The notes under the pieces: generated by a model | Told to the model about the DNA's origin: nothing | Database searches by the model: none | The model's input: only the letters and a program-made list of their open reading frames with translations | Part shown: positions 33,571 through 46,487 of the stretch, piece after piece | Numbering within the stretch: position 1 is the first letter of the stretch | Layout: each line of letters starts with the position of its first letter | Assembly: GCF_023091745.1 (NCBI RefSeq) | Contig: NC_068910.1 | Span: forward strand, 40,473,272 to 40,537,271 | DNA: 64,000 nt | Reading direction: 5' to 3' | Origin: Budorcas taxicolor | Lineage: Eukaryota; Chordata; Mammalia; Artiodactyla; Bovidae | Made by a program: the position numbers and the translations under genes

Positions 33571-33908
33571 CTCTTTTATTTACTTTTTGGCTGTGCTGGG
33601 TCTTTGTTGCTAAACGGGCTTCTCTCTAGCTTTGGTGAGTGAGGGCTACTCTCTGTTTGCAGTGTGTGGGCTTCTCATCGTGGTGGCTTCCCTTGTTGCA
33701 GAGCACAAGCTCTAGACCACACAGGCTTCAGTAGCTGTGGCACATGGGCTCAGTAGGTGAAGCTCCAGGGCGCTAGGTCACAGTTTCAATAGTTGTGGTG
33801 AATGGGCTTATTTGCTCTGCTGCATGTGGGATCCTCTTGGCCCAGGGATTGAACCCATGTCTCCTGCATTACCAGGTGTATTCTTTATCACTGAGCTACC
33901 AGGGAAGC
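33571..33908 (-). mobile_element. CHR-type tRNA-derived SINE
   Basis: Antisense: actttttggctgtgctgggt, gggcttctcatcgtggtggc, catgtgggatcctcttggcc, cagggattgaacccatgtct, to the head end gctaccagggaagcccg. This is the older cetartiodactyl CHR layout, distinct from Bov-tA. Confidence 0.85.
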
Positions 33909-34249
33909 CCGCAATTCAATTTTATACTGACAGAAGCAACTAATATCCATTATTTCATTGGAATAAAAAAGGTTTTTATTGGGTTTACTCATGATTTTAA
34001 ATTAATGTACTCCCTTCATTCTCTGAGGACTCAGCTACCACCCTGCCTTGCAAAAGGACATTATTAAGTCATCAAAAAGTACCTTGTTGTTTGAATACCT
34101 TCAGGGAGTTGAATGTTTTATTCACTCACTCGAGCACAAGAGCTGACTTTATTTGCTTTTTTACTGAATACTAATACTGTTATGATATTCAAACTTTGTG
34201 ACTGTGCAAATACTTAAGCAGTTGTACTTAAGCCATTCAAATGATGTTT
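33909..34249. other. No gene or repeat recognised
   Basis: Nothing recognised. Confidence 0.4.
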
Positions 34250-35512
34250 CAGTTCAGTTCAATCGCTCAGTCATGTCTGACTCTTTGTGACCCCATGAAT
34301 CGCAGTATGCCAGGCCTCCTTGACCATCACCAACTCCTGGAGTTCACTCAAACTCGTGTCCATCTAGTTGGTGATGACATCCAGCCATCTCATCCTCTGT
34401 CATCCGCTTTTCCTCCTGCCCCCAATCCCTCCCAGCATCAGAGTCTTTTCCAGTGAGTCAACTCTTCGCATGAGGTGGCCAAAGTACTGGAGTTTCAGCT
34501 TCAGCATCATTCCTTCCAATGATCACCCAGGGCTGATCTCCTTTAGAATAGACTAGTTGGATATCCTTGCAGCACAAGGGACTCTCAAGAGTCTTCTCCA
34601 ACACCACAGTTCAAAAGCATCAATTCTTTGGCACTCAGCTTTCTTCACAGTCCAACTCTCACATCCGTACATGACCACAGGAAAAACCATAGCCTTGACT
34701 AGATGGACCTTTGTTGGCAAAGAAATGTCTCTGTTTTTGATTATGCTGTCTAGGTTGGTCAGAACTTTCCTTCCAAGGAGTAAGCGTCTTTTAATTTCAT
34801 GGCTGCAGTCACCATCTGCAGTGGTTTTGGAGCCCCCCAAAATAAAGTCTGACACTGTTTCCACTGTTTCCCCATCTATTTCCCATGAAGGGATGGGACT
34901 GGATGCCATGATCTTCATTTTCTGTATGTTGAGCTTTAAGCCAACTTTGTCACTCCCGTCTTTTACTTTCATCAAGAGGCTTTTTAGTTCCTCTTTACTT
35001 TCTGCCGTAAGGGTGGTGTCATCTGCATATCTGAGGTTATTGATATTTCTCCTGGCAATCTTGATTCCAGCTCGTGCTTCTTCCAGCCCAGCATTTCTCA
35101 TGATGTACTCTGCATATAAATTAAATAAGCAAGGTGAAAATATACAGCCTTGACATATTCCTTTTCTTTGGAACCAGTCTGTTGTTCCATGTCCAGTTCT
35201 AACTGTTGCTTCCTGACCTGCATATAGGTTTCTGAAAAGGCAGATCAGGTGGTCTGGTATTCCCATCTCTTTCAGAATTTTCCACAGTTTATTGTGATCC
35301 ACACAGTCAAAGGCTTTGGCATAGTCAATAAAGCAGAAATAGATGTGTTTCTGGAACTCTCTTGCTTTTTCAATGATCTATCGGATGTTGGCAATTTGAT
35401 CTCTGGTTCCTCTGCCTTTCCTAGAACCAGCTTGAACATCTGGAAGTTCACGGTTCCCATATTGCTGAAGCCTGGCTTGGAGAATTTTGAACAGTACTTT
35501 ACTGTGTTCTAA
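34250..35512 (-). mobile_element. BovB with most of the reverse transcriptase
   Basis: The longest BovB RT in the window. A 249-codon opening at 35302-34553 (minus) covers MDHNKLWKILKEMGIPDHLI, the NLYAG region, GICQGCIFSPCLFNLYAEYI, the catalytic YADD box (LRYADDTTLTAES), IKRRLLLGRKVLTNLDSI and CWRRLLRVP. Upstream (35512-35303), RT finger sequence (EKAREF-like, FIDYAKAFD-like) is broken by a stop near 35380. Below 34553 the C-terminus continues in other frames to the tail at 34250. 5'-truncated, so not autonomous. Confidence 0.97.
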
Positions 35513-35721
35513 ATCTCTTAACTGACTTCCCCCTCACTCCCCAATATGTAATATAACACAAGTAGATGAAGTTGGCAATGTGAAAGTCATAATCTAGAGA
35601 ATAAGAAGAATAACAATTATGAAGATGCAAAATATTTTATTATTTGAAGACTTTAAAATATAATCTTCCAAAGGATATATTTCTTAAAATGACAGTGTTT
35701 AATATTTTTTATCAAAGTATG

Positions 35722-35938
35722 TTGTTGTTGTTTTAGTCACTAAGTTGTGTCTGACTCTTTTTTTTCAACCCCATGAACTGTAGACCTCCAGGCTCCTTTG
35801 TCCACAGAATTTTCCAAGCAAGAATAGTGGAGTGGGTTGCCATTTCCTTTCGAAGGCATCTTCTTGACCCAGAGATCAAACCCATGTCTCCTATATTGGC
35901 AGGCAGATTCTTTACCATTAAGCCACCTGGGAAGCCCA
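35722..35938 (-). mobile_element. Bov-tA SINE
   Basis: Antisense full unit: gttgttgttttagtcactaa tail, aagaatagtggagtgggttg body, ttaccattaagccacctggg head. A T-run at 35757-35765 lies in the body. Confidence 0.94.
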
Positions 35939-35939
35939 T

Positions 35940-36495
35940 TGAAGTAGAGTTGATTTATATTATATTAATTTCAGTTTTACAGCATAGTGGTTCAATATTT
36001 TTACTGGTTATACTCCATTAAAAGTTATTTCAAGATGTGCTTATCTTTATCGATTACCTATTTTATACATGGTAGTTTGTTTCTCTTAATTCCATACCCC
36101 TGAAATGTCCCTCACCCTTTCCTCTTGCCATTGGTAATCAAAAATTTGTTTTCTATAATATGAGTCTGTTTCTCATATACATTCATTTGTAATTTTTTTT
36201 ACATTCTACACATTATTAATTTTACACAGTACTTATCTTTGTCTCACCTGTTTCACTTATAAGCATATTATTCTCTCAGTCCACCCACATTGCTGCAAAT
36301 GGCAGAATTTCATTCATTTTCATGGTTAGGTGATATTCCAATGTATGTATGTATATATAACATATATTAATATGTATACATATACATATATATGTATGTA
36401 TACACATACCACATATTCTTTACCCATTTGTCTGTTGATGCACCCTTTGGTTGCTTCCATATCTTCACTGTTGTAACCAGTGCTCACAGTGTTTA
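35940..36495 (-). mobile_element. Old L1 3' end with TA/TG microsatellite
   Basis: Antisense: gttgatttatattatattaa, ccattaaaagttatttcaag, ggcagaatttcattcatttt, gtctgttgatgcaccctttg. An impure (TATG)n run interrupts it at 36340-36412. Confidence 0.8.
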
Positions 36496-36935
36496 ATATT
36501 AACAAAATAGATAGTTTTAAGAGCTCATAATAAAAATGAGTATTATAAATTTGTATCTATTATAATGGAGATAATACAAGCAAATTGTTCATGATGATAT
36601 TGACATCACAGTAAAGGCTTAGAATCAGGAAAGAACTGAAAGGACATTTAATTACTTGATTATATTATATTCTTTATCTAAATTCATCTAGAGAGATATT
36701 AACATGAAGAATTTTTAACTGGACATATATGATCTTGAAATCTGACTACAAAAAGTAACTGGAAACATTAAGTTGTAACTAACTTTTAAGCCTATGTACT
36801 TGTTCTTCCTACAGTTTGACTGGTATTTAGAAATTTTATCTGTTCAATATAATTTTATTTAATTGAAAGTAGTTTCTCTCACATGATGAGACAGACAAGG
36901 TATTAGTACCTGCTTAATTTTCAAGTAGAGTATTA
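36496..36935. other. No gene or repeat recognised
   Basis: AT-rich. Nothing recognised. Confidence 0.4.
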
Positions 36936-37860
36936 TTCAAAATTGGCAAAGGAATACGTCAAGACTGTATTTTGTTACCCTGTTTATTTAGCTTCTCTGC
37001 AGAGTATGTCATGTGAAATGCCAGTCTGGATGAAGCACAAGCTGGAATTAAGATTGCTTGGAGAAATATCAATAACCTCAGATATACAGATGACAGCACC
37101 CTTATGACAGAAAGCAAGGAGGAACTAAAGAGCCTCTTGATGAAAGTGAAAGAGGAGAGTGAAAAAGCTGGCTTAAAAATCAACATTCACAAAACTGAGA
37201 TCATGGCATCTGGTCCCATTAGTTCATGACAAGTAGATGAGGCAACAGTGAAAACAGTGGCAGACTTTATTTTCTTGGGCTCCCAAATCACTGCAGATGG
37301 TGCCTACAGTCATGAAATTAAAAAATAATTGCCCCTTGGAAGAAAAGCTCTGATCAACCTGGATAGCGTATTAAAAAGCAGAGACGTTACTTTGCCAACA
37401 AAGGTCTGTCTAGTCAAAGCTATGGTTTTTCCATTGGTCATGTATGGATGTGAGAGTAGGACCATACAGAAAGCTGAGCACTGAAGAACTGATGCTTTTG
37501 AACTGTGGTGTTGGAGAAGACTCTTAAGAGTCTCTTGGACTGAAAGGAGATCCAACCTGTCCATTCTAGAGGAAATCAGTCCTGAATATTCATTGGAAGG
37601 ACTGATGCTGAAGCTGAAACTCCAATACTGTGGCCACCTGATGTTAAGAGCCAACTCATTGGAAAAGACCCTGATGCTGGGAAAGATTGAAGACAGAAGG
37701 AGAAGGGGATAATAATGGACGAGATGGTCGGATGGCATCACTGACTCAATGGTCATGAATTTGAGCAAACTCTAGGAGATGGTGAAGGACAGGGAAGCCT
37801 GGTGTGCTGCAGACCATGGGATCACAAAGAGTCGGACACAACTGAGTGACTGAACAACAA
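36936..37860 (+). mobile_element. BovB, old copy, RT to 3' end
   Basis: Sense BovB from before the YADD box: here tcagatatacagatgacagc replaces Ala with Thr (YTDD), and stops occur (tgacaagtagatg at 37226). It ends in gactgaacaacaacag rather than CTGAA repeats. More diverged than most copies here. Confidence 0.95.
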
Positions 37861-38108
37861 CAGATTTGTACCTGCCCTCCTCCATCTTTCTTGACAGACA
37901 GATAGATGAAATACACACTCATACCCATATTCTTGAACTGTAAAGAAAATGTAATCATTAAAAGGGAAGTATTTTCATTTAGTTATTTTGTCATCCTCAA
38001 CTATCAGCAGAATTGTCAAGATGCACTAAGGATCTTTTATTACTAACATAAGCACGAACAATTGAAAACTTTAATATGTGAATATTTTAAATCCTTTAAT
38101 CGAAATAA

Positions 38109-38323
38109 AGGCTTCCCCAGTGGCTCAGGGGCAAATATTCCACCTGCAATGCAGGAGACACAGGTTTGATCCCTGAGTTGGGAAGATCCCCTCGAGAAGG
38201 AAATGGTACCTGCTCCATTATTCTAGCCTGAGTAATACCGTGAGCATGGGAGCCTGGCAGGCTACAATCCATGGGGTTGCAAATAATCGGACATGACTTA
38301 GCAACTAAGCTGCCACTACCACC
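38109..38323 (+). mobile_element. Bov-tA SINE
   Basis: ggcttccccagtggctcagg head, tttgatccctgagttgggaa, tail tcggacatgacttagcaact followed by a (CCA)-rich end at 38313-38325. Confidence 0.93.
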
Positions 38324-39552
38324 ACATTCAAAATTAAAGAGTATGCTTTTTTTTTTTTTAAATAACAATTTAAAAAATACTAATCAGGTAGTCATTGTTT
38401 ATTTTCACCTATAGTCTTTTTCAATTCACCAGAGTAATACTAGAGTATATATTCAAGGGAATCCTTCATTACTTTTTCTCTTCATCTTATTTCTCTTCTA
38501 CAGTATCTAATATGATGCCATCAAAAGATACACTCTATCGCAGTAGAGAGATGAAAATCTTCATTTATGTCTTCTTTGACCTTAATATAAATTACACTAT
38601 ATTAATGATTAGGATAGAGAATTTTATAATATATAACTAGTATGAAATATAGCACATTATTACTGGTTAGTCAGCTCCATTATATACAAAGTATGTGTTA
38701 CCCTTGAATAATAGCCAGTTGTAGAAAAATATTTAGTTTGAAAAAATCTAAAAAGTAATAAAATGATAAGAGTAATAAAACATATATAGTTAAATAATTA
38801 AAATAATTATTTTAAATTCATATGTGTATGTTGAGTTCTTTGTTTATATTCCCAATTGGAAACAGCTTTCACTTGAAAATTTTCTGTTTAATACTTAGTA
38901 TTTTTGTTTGTATTGAATTATTTTTATATACCACCAGACATTAAATATAGATGACTTACAAAAATAAAACACTAAATGGCTGTAAAGTCATAAATATGTT
39001 ATTGCCTGAAATGTTTGTACAATACGATCTGGATCAGTGGACTGTCATGTTTGAAATCATTAACCAGTTGAGCTATTACTCAGCTGCCAAACACAACTTA
39101 TGGAGTGTCTGTCTGCCTGTCATTACCTACTGGCCTTGGCACTAAGCAACCAGAGTTGGAATACACCAAGGAAGAAGTGGGAACAGTAAGTCATGCTTTC
39201 CAAAAGACATGAACTTAATTGAACTTAACTAACAAGAGCGTCCATTGATTTGTTTTTGTCATGTTCATAGGTGCACTTTAAAAGTCATATTGACTTTTCT
39301 GTTTTTTAATGTAACCTTCTATAGGATGTTTATTGTCATTTTTTCCTAAGCACAAGTCTTTTTTTCCACTTTTAGTTTGAATTTAAGTAGATAGTTCTAG
39401 AACTCAACTTCATCCTTCACTTTTTTAGCCTCTTTCATCTTTCTTGAATGATTTGTACAGTGCCTAAATGTATTCATTACCTCTGCATGCTTTTTCATTG
39501 AATCATTTATTCTTGTTTTTTCAAGTTTCAAAATGATTTTTTTAATATCTTT
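38324..39552. other. No gene or repeat recognised
   Basis: AT-rich DNA with an A/T run at 38347-38360. The openings of 64-81 codons show no domains. Confidence 0.45.
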
Positions 39553-39748
39553 TCATTTTTTTAAAATTTTACTTTATTTTACTTTACAATACTGTATTGG
39601 TTTTGCCATACATCAACATGAATCCGCCACGGGTGTACACGTGCTCCCAATCCTGAACTCTCCTTCCACCTCCCTCCCCATACCATCTCTCTGGGTCATC
39701 CCAGTGCACCAGCCCCAAGCATCCTGTATCCTACATTGACCCTAGTTA
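39553..39748 (-). mobile_element. L1, bovine type, last ~195 bases
   Basis: Antisense 3' end of the same L1 type as 26791-28063: actttacaatactgtattgg, ttttgccatacatcaacatg, catcccagtgcaccagcccc, caagcatcctgtatcctaca. Confidence 0.92.
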
Positions 39749-41132
39749 AGGAAGGAGAAATCTGTCTTTTGTAAAGTTAAATGAAACTCTTGTCTTTTTT
39801 TCTTCTTTTTTTTAGTGAAAGAGCTGACACATACATTCTTTCTCCTAAGTTAATATTTTTTAAACAGGGGAAAGTTATATTTTTGATATTGTCCTCTACT
39901 TGAAGAGAATTATTTTTTTTGCATGTTGACTAGCATCACAAATGTTGTTTTTTTTTCCTCTCATTGCCTTTCAAAACCACGACTCAGTCTCTAGAAAGAG
40001 TAGTAATAGAGGAAATAGAAAGTTAATTTATTGCACTTGATAATGTTAGGCAAGTAACAGACTGTCAGCTAAAAGCTTACTTTAGTTTTTTGAAGTAATT
40101 TCTATTTAACAAAAGACTATTAAGGAAGTTTCCTTTTTCCCCTCACAGGTGCTTTCTGATTGCTATGTGCTTTTCTATGGGTGATATTAAAGTTCTTTTT
40201 TTCCTGATCAACTTCAAGAAATTTTCTTGATCCTGCTCCTGTATAGATGTTCTTATCTAGTAATGTTAACCGTTCACATACAAGATACCTCTGGGCTGCA
40301 CATACCTTTGTTTTCATCTGGCTATGTTTTAGTACTATTATTTATTCAAGAAATTCTGTTTTTAACGCTGACTTCTTATATAATGAAATTGCACAAAATT
40401 ACTGTCTCCAAGAAATAACATTTTCTTCCACTGAACACAAAAACATCTTTGTACTCATCTTTGATGTTTTCATGTAGTTCTTTCAAGGGGAACTAATGTT
40501 GATGACTTCCAGTATTAAAGCATCTAACTGCTTCTGTAGCTTTGTGAGTTTTATAAAATACTTTACTTTGTTAGTTTTTTTGTTTGTTTGTTTTAATCCA
40601 TATTGTTGCATCTACATGTTGCAAGTTGAACCTGAGTTTTCTACTTCATTCATAAGGCTGTGGACAAAGCATATTCCTTGGCATCATGGAAAAACTATGC
40701 AGCCCTGGAGATGTTCAGTTGACACTGTGACAATTCTAGCAACATAATTCCTTTTTTCTCTTCCTAATCTGTTAATATTTATTCATTATTGTATACTAGC
40801 TATTGTGGTTCATGAAAGGGACAGAGATCATGCAAGGGATGTAAAAGAATGTCCATTTTCTTAAAGAAATGCACAGATCAATTGGAAAGATAAGATGTCA
40901 ACTTATTTAAAGGATTTGAAAAAAAAATCAAAGACTTCCTTTTCCTTGGCAGGTTTCAAATCCAGTATGTCTGTTAGATGAGTCAGTTGGGGGTAGTTAA
41001 GAATGTTCAATATTCAGTATGGATTTTCAGTAAATTTTTGGCCAATCACTCAATGATCAGCTATTATCCTTTATGGTGAGATCTCTGTCTCTCTTTCAAA
41101 TGTTTAGGTATACAAGTCAATGTAAAGTAGGG
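39749..41132. other. No gene or repeat recognised
   Basis: About 1.4 kb of AT-rich DNA. Openings up to 83 codons (40496-40747, plus) are hydrophobic and domain-free. Confidence 0.45.
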
Positions 41133-41328
41133 GTTTCCCTGGTGGCTCAGTGTTAAAGAAGCCGCCTGCAATGCAGGAGATCTCTGGATCAGGAAGATCC
41201 CCTGGAAACGGAAATGGCAACCTGCTCCAGTTTTCTTGCCTGTGAAATCCCATGGATGGGGGGCCTGGCAGGCTTTAGTCCATGGGGTCGTGAAAGAGCT
41301 GGACGTGACTTAGTGACTAAACAACAAA
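41133..41328 (+). mobile_element. Bov-tA SINE
   Basis: ggtttccctggtggctcagt head, gaagatcccctggaaacgga, tail gctggacgtgacttagtgac plus aaacaacaaaaaa. Confidence 0.94.
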
Positions 41329-41401
41329 AAAGTAAAGATCTTCCCATTTCCATTGGAAACAAATAGCACATGAGCCTAATTTTGTTTTATTTATATGTGG
41401 A

Positions 41402-41779
41402 TGTTACGGTTAATTTTATGTGTCAAATTGATTAGGCCACAGGATGTTCAGATATTTGGCTAAACATTATATCTGGGTGTGTCTGTGAGGGTATTTTCAG
41501 ATGATGTAGTTAAGATGTGTATGTGAACTGATGGAATGAGTAAATCAGATTTTCCTCCATAAGACACTGATATTCTTGTGCCCACAGACTGAACATACAC
41601 CATTGGCTCTCACAGTTCTCCAGTTTAGTGGAGGGACGATTGTAGGGCTTCTAGCCTTTATCATCCTGTCAGTCAATTTCTTATAATAAGTGTTTTTTAA
41701 TGTGTGTGTGTGTGTGTGTATGTGTGTGTGTGTGTATCCCTTATTGATTATGTTTCTCTGGAGAACCCTAACTGATACA
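41402..41779 (+). mobile_element. Ancient LTR-like element (TG...CA), family uncertain
   Basis: A known old mammalian repeat beginning tgttacggttaattttatgt and ending ctctggagaaccctaactgataca, thus with TG/CA ends as in LTRs. A (TG)n run (41702-41736) lies in its 3' part. No internal retroviral sequence nearby. Confidence 0.6.
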
Positions 41780-42620
41780 GTAGAAATGTCAAAAATATAG
41801 CTTTTATATTTATGTAGAGAATATACACACTATTCCTCAAAGTTTTATGTTCAATCAAATCTAATAAACATTTTATTTTTACTTATAGTATATATGACAT
41901 TTATTCATGATTTTATATATAAAATATGCATGTTTCATATTTAAATAAATATAATATGCTCTGTTTATATTTGAAGAATATAGAAGTATTCTAATTTTGT
42001 TCATGGAATGTATGAATATCATATATTTATGGAGTATAAGAATATATGAGTGATATATATAACATACACACATATTCTAAACCCAGTATTCTTCAAACTT
42101 TCCTGAAGATAAAAATTATTTAAAGTCATTTTTTAAAAACAGAAAAACACATTTCCAAACTCCAGTCCATATCTACTAAATCACAGTTTTCAGGAACATA
42201 TTCTGGTTATCTTCATATTTAATTATTACAAAGGATTCAAAAACAGGTCTACCAGACTCTGGATTTGTGCTCTTAATGCCATACAAAGGGATGTTGTAAC
42301 ACCGCTTTGGTGTTACAACACCAACACTGATGGACAGTAACACCAATTTAGAAGAGTGAGAGACTTATATTGATGTCATTATGACCAAAGCTCATTTATT
42401 TACTCAATAGCTGAATAAGCTTATGTCATGGGGCAAATATTATTCAGATATCAATGTATTGCTTGTTTGCACATTATCTGGAGAGAAAATGAAAGTCTTT
42501 GTTCTAGACCAGTTCTGATACTATACTGTGACCTGAAATGAGAATCATGAGGTGGAAACTGTCTTGATCTATAAATGTTGAGAATTTGATGCTGCCATTG
42601 CTGTAGTGTTAGTACTGTTC
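41780..42620. other. No gene recognised; AT-rich
   Basis: 41880-42080 is a TA/TG-rich low-complexity region. The rest is unrecognised. A direct doubling 'ttgtaacacc...gttacaacaccaacac' near 42294-42330 is a small local repeat. Confidence 0.4.
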
Positions 42621-42621
42621 C

Positions 42622-42980
42622 TCCTGAAACCAGTGAGACTTGGATCTATGTTCTGCTTCTGCCACCCATTGCTTGTTTCAGACTATGACTAAGACGGAAT
42701 TCAATATTTTCATCAGTATAATGGAATTAATAATTTATAAATGATTTTATTTCTGATTTTTTTTCTAATTTTGGAAATGTAAAACTATATACAAAAATTA
42801 AAGGGAAAGGTCTATTATATGGTTATCTGCTCATGACCAGTTTAAACAATGATCAACTCATTGTCAGTTTTGTTTCTTTATATCTTCCTAGTTAGGGTTA
42901 TTTGAGGATTGCTAGAAATAATTCTCTCATGCATGGTGCCTGGCACATGATAGGTGTGTAATCAAGTTGAATTAATTTTA
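42622..42980 (+). mobile_element. MIR SINE split by an old insertion
   Basis: The MIR left part (ctatgttctgcttctgccac to cagtataatggaattaataa, 42650-42735) and right part (ttatttgaggattgctagaa, gtgcctggcacatgataggt, 42898-42956) are separated by about 150 bases. The insert (atgaccagtttaaacaatga) resembles an old L1 or MER 3' region. Confidence 0.65.
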
Positions 42981-44228
42981 TTTTCTAGTAATGAACATTG
43001 AGTTATATTTTACGGCCCATTTTGCAAACCCATTTTCCATTTGTAGTCAATTTTTACTTTGAAAATTGGAGAGAAGTTAGAAAGTAAAAAGTAGAAAATA
43101 AAAGCAGGATGTTTTCTGCTATTCTTATCCACTTCAATCAGATGCCAGAGTTAAAAACACATTCAGGTACCCCACATGTAACTACTTAAATGAAGCGAAA
43201 CTCATCCATCAGAACTACAGGGCTTTTCATATGGATTTCCCATGTGCCCTCCTTTTTTTTTAATTGGAGGATAATTGTTTTAACTGGAGGATAATGTGGT
43301 GGTCTCTTGATCGGTGTCCTCAGTTTATCTGCCAGCACTCTTGATGTTGCTTATCTGGCTACTGCTCTCTCCGCATCACATGCCTAGTATAAACTTCTAG
43401 CTGGTTACTACTTACTCCTCAGGACCTCTCTTTGATGTTGGTTTCCATTTTTATCCACACCTCTATTGTGCTCTTAACTATAATGCCCTGTAACTTAAAG
43501 GTTTGATTTTTTCCCCTTTATGTTCTCATTGTAAATTGGACCCAAATCTCCAACAAAAAACTTTCCAGCTATTTTTCATTTTCTTATCTGCTTTCTTGGC
43601 AACCAGTACTGAGAGCCCTATGTGAGAAACACTGTCCCTTCTTTTCTCTTAAAATTTCCTTTTTGTCTCCTAAACATACCATTCTTGTTCATAATACACC
43701 AAATGTTATAAAGAGTCAAACAGACAGAAGAAGGTTTTTCTGTAACTAGATGCCAGAAATATTTTGCTTGTACAGGCATAATGGATATCCAAAGAGTATG
43801 CCAGGAGTCATTGAATCAGGACATAAATTACTAAAAGGGAAGAAAAAGTAATTTGACTGCACTTAACCTTCTTTTCTGCATTGTTTTTCTCTAGTTCATC
43901 AAGCTTTGATATACATTTTATATATACACTCTGAGTATTGAAAAAAATTTCAAACACATTCTCACACAATCATGTCTTACGTAATTATGTCCATTTTAGC
44001 TATTTATATAAAGAGATCACAAATATGAGTGAACCCTAAGCAAAATTTTGCAGTAGGCTTAATTATCAACCTCTAATCAATACTAATTCCTCTACATCCT
44101 TCAATTTTACCCTATTTGAGACACTTACTAAGCATTCACAGAGATTTCAGTATATTTGAGTCTTTTGTCATCTTACTTCCAAGCCCATCAAAACTTGAAA
44201 TCAGAATAGAGCTGATATCAGAGCCATA
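42981..44228. other. No gene; small L1 3'UTR scrap
   Basis: 43255-43305 (taattggaggataattgttt, then actggaggataatg) is a short L1 3'UTR scrap with a local duplication of 'tggaggataat'. The rest is unrecognised. Confidence 0.4.
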
Positions 44229-44445
44229 ACTTCGGAATCAGATACTTCTGACAGCACCAAGTCCTGACAGTTGCTATTAGTATAACCTATACTCATTTAT
44301 TTATTCCTCACTCTTCATCTTAATGTCTCTTATCATTTTATTTTCCTTCTCTATAATTGGGGATAATAATAACACCTATTTCTCATAAAGTGTTGTGAGG
44401 ACTACATGAAATGTTACATTCAAAGTGCCAGATTATATTTGGAGT
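44229..44445 (+). mobile_element. MIR SINE
   Basis: Degraded left part, then clear MIR 3' text: ctctataattggggataata, ctcataaagtgttgtgagga, ctacatgaaatgttacattc. Confidence 0.7.
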
Positions 44446-44502
44446 GCAAGACACTGGAATGCATGGGTTGATTCTCAACCAGAGTCTTTCTTCCCTCAGA
44501 TT

Positions 44503-44670
44503 ATATATATATAGTATATATAAATATACATAGCTACACATTTACATATATGTGCATATTCATATACACATATATAGATACATATGTTTGAATATAGTAT
44601 GTATATTTATAGTATATATATATATACACATACAATATATCTGACTTTATTTACCACACATACATATATA
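44503..44670. repeat. AT-rich (TATA/CATA) low-complexity tract
   Basis: Impure tandem TA, CATA and TATG units (atatatagtatatataaata ... atacatatataaatc). Confidence 0.9.
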
Positions 44671-45530
44671 AATCTCTTGCTATGTTAGAGTAAGAATGTT
44701 TCACATTTCCCTGTTAAAGATGTTGATTGGTCATGATGTGAATGGACCTTTCTTTGATATTGTTATTGGAAGAAATCAGTCCTGTTCCCAGTATCCCTAA
44801 AAGCACACCTTATAAAGCTTTACTCACTTCCATAAAGGAAGCTGTCTCTATTGTGTTGTTGTCACATTTAATTTTTGTCTTCACAGTAGAAATGATGTTT
44901 TAACAGTGAGTGAGAAAAAATTATTGCCTTTGGAAAAAAAAAATCCTAGAACAGAGAAAGCTATTAAAAAGAAGTGTGTGGGGATATTTCCATCATTATT
45001 TGAGTTTATTTTTTAAATATTAAGTGTATCACCTATAAAACTTCTCGTGTCTGGACACTTACACTCAGAAGTGGGATTTTGAAGCTTTTTAGACTGTTTC
45101 AGTAGCTTTATATGAAGAGTTTTAATGACTTTTGATCACTTTGATCAAACTGGAGAAAATACACCTTCTGCTTTGAAAGCACAACTGACAGCAAGAAAGA
45201 TAGAATTCACTAGTTTTAATCCAAATCTTACATTAACTGGTGATTGAGGTTGGAAAATGAGTTCCATGATTTAGTGAGAACAGTCGCAAAGCCCTTCCAT
45301 CAGTGGATCCATGCATCTTTCTGAGGTTCTGGGAGTCATTACCACCAAGTACTGGAACACAGTGAATCTGAACCAGGGCTTCTCAAAGCTTTGTTACATA
45401 GTGTTACAGCAAAATTTAAGAAAAAATATTAGATCACATACAATCCAGTTGTTGTCATTGGAAATGTTATTATTAACAATATGTCATACAATAGCAACTT
45501 AGTGGAAAAAGTGACCTTATGTATCATTCT
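44671..45530. other. No gene or repeat recognised
   Basis: Nothing recognised. A poly-A-like run lies at 44934-44943. Confidence 0.4.
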
Positions 45531-45858
45531 GGGCTTCCCTGGTAGCTCAGCTGGTAAAGAATCCACTTGCAATGCAGGAGACCCTAGTTTGATTCCTGAG
45601 TCCAGAAGATCTGCTGGAGAAGGGATAGACTACCCACTCCAGTTTTCTTGGGCTTCCCTGGTGGTTCAGACAATAAAGAATCTGCCTGCAGTGCAGGAGA
45701 CCTGGGTTTGATCCCTGGGTTGGGAAGATCCCCTGGGAAAGGGAATGACTACCCACTCCAGTATTCTGGCCTGGAGAATTCTATGGACAGAGGAGACCAT
45801 CAGGCTACAGTCCATGGAGTTGCGAAGAGCTGGACATGACTGAGCCACTTTCACTTTC
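45531..45858 (+). mobile_element. Dimeric Bov-tA SINE
   Basis: A first Bov-tA cut at ccactccagttttctt is joined directly to a second complete Bov-tA (gggcttccctggtggttcag). No convincing TSD. The junction equals that at 48020, 49453 and 58828. Confidence 0.95.
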
Positions 45859-46229
45859 ATGTATTTTTAATAAATACAATGATATTTAAAATATCCCTTT
45901 ATTCTTTATTTCATCACTAGTTTTATTTGCTTATGTTTAATAAAGGTTACTATGTTAGCACAGTTGTTTATTTATACAAAGATGAGTATGTATAAATGAC
46001 ATATATCTACTCAAATATTTTTATGATGATCAATTTGAAAAAGACAAAAATGTTTCAAAACCTATTGACATGGGCACCACAGATATTATTGTCATGGGTA
46101 AACCGAGACAGTTTATGACTCCCTTTGCAGGAGAGAAAGGCTAATAGTCAAGCGAGGTCGTATGCCTGTGTGTTTCACAGCTGCAGCATGTCTGTCCTCC
46201 CTCCATCCTTCCTTTTCTCTCCCTCCAAA
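45859..46229. other. No gene or repeat recognised
   Basis: Nothing recognised. A pyrimidine-rich patch (ccctccatccttccttttct) lies at 46200-46225. Confidence 0.4.
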
Positions 46230-46487
46230 TTACTTTCCCAGGGCAGCTGTCGCAAAGTACCATAGGCAGGGCAGCTTAAAACAGTAGAGATTTACTCTCT
46301 GACAATCCTGGAGGCCCAAAGTCTGAAATTAAAGTGTTAGTAGGGCTGCATTCTCCCTGGAGGCACTAGGAAGGTATACTTGCTTGCCTCCTCCTAGCTT
46401 CTTGTGATTCCCGGCATTTCTTGGTTTGTTACTGCCATCACTCCAGTCTCTGCTTCCATCTCACATGGCCTTATTCTCTGTACCCTT
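46230..46487 (-). mobile_element. MLT1-type LTR (MaLR), part 1
   Basis: Antisense MLT1: ggcagctgtcgcaaagtacc, gcagcttaaaacagtagaga, gatttactctctgacaatcc, catctcacatggccttattc. Split by BovB. Confidence 0.8.
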
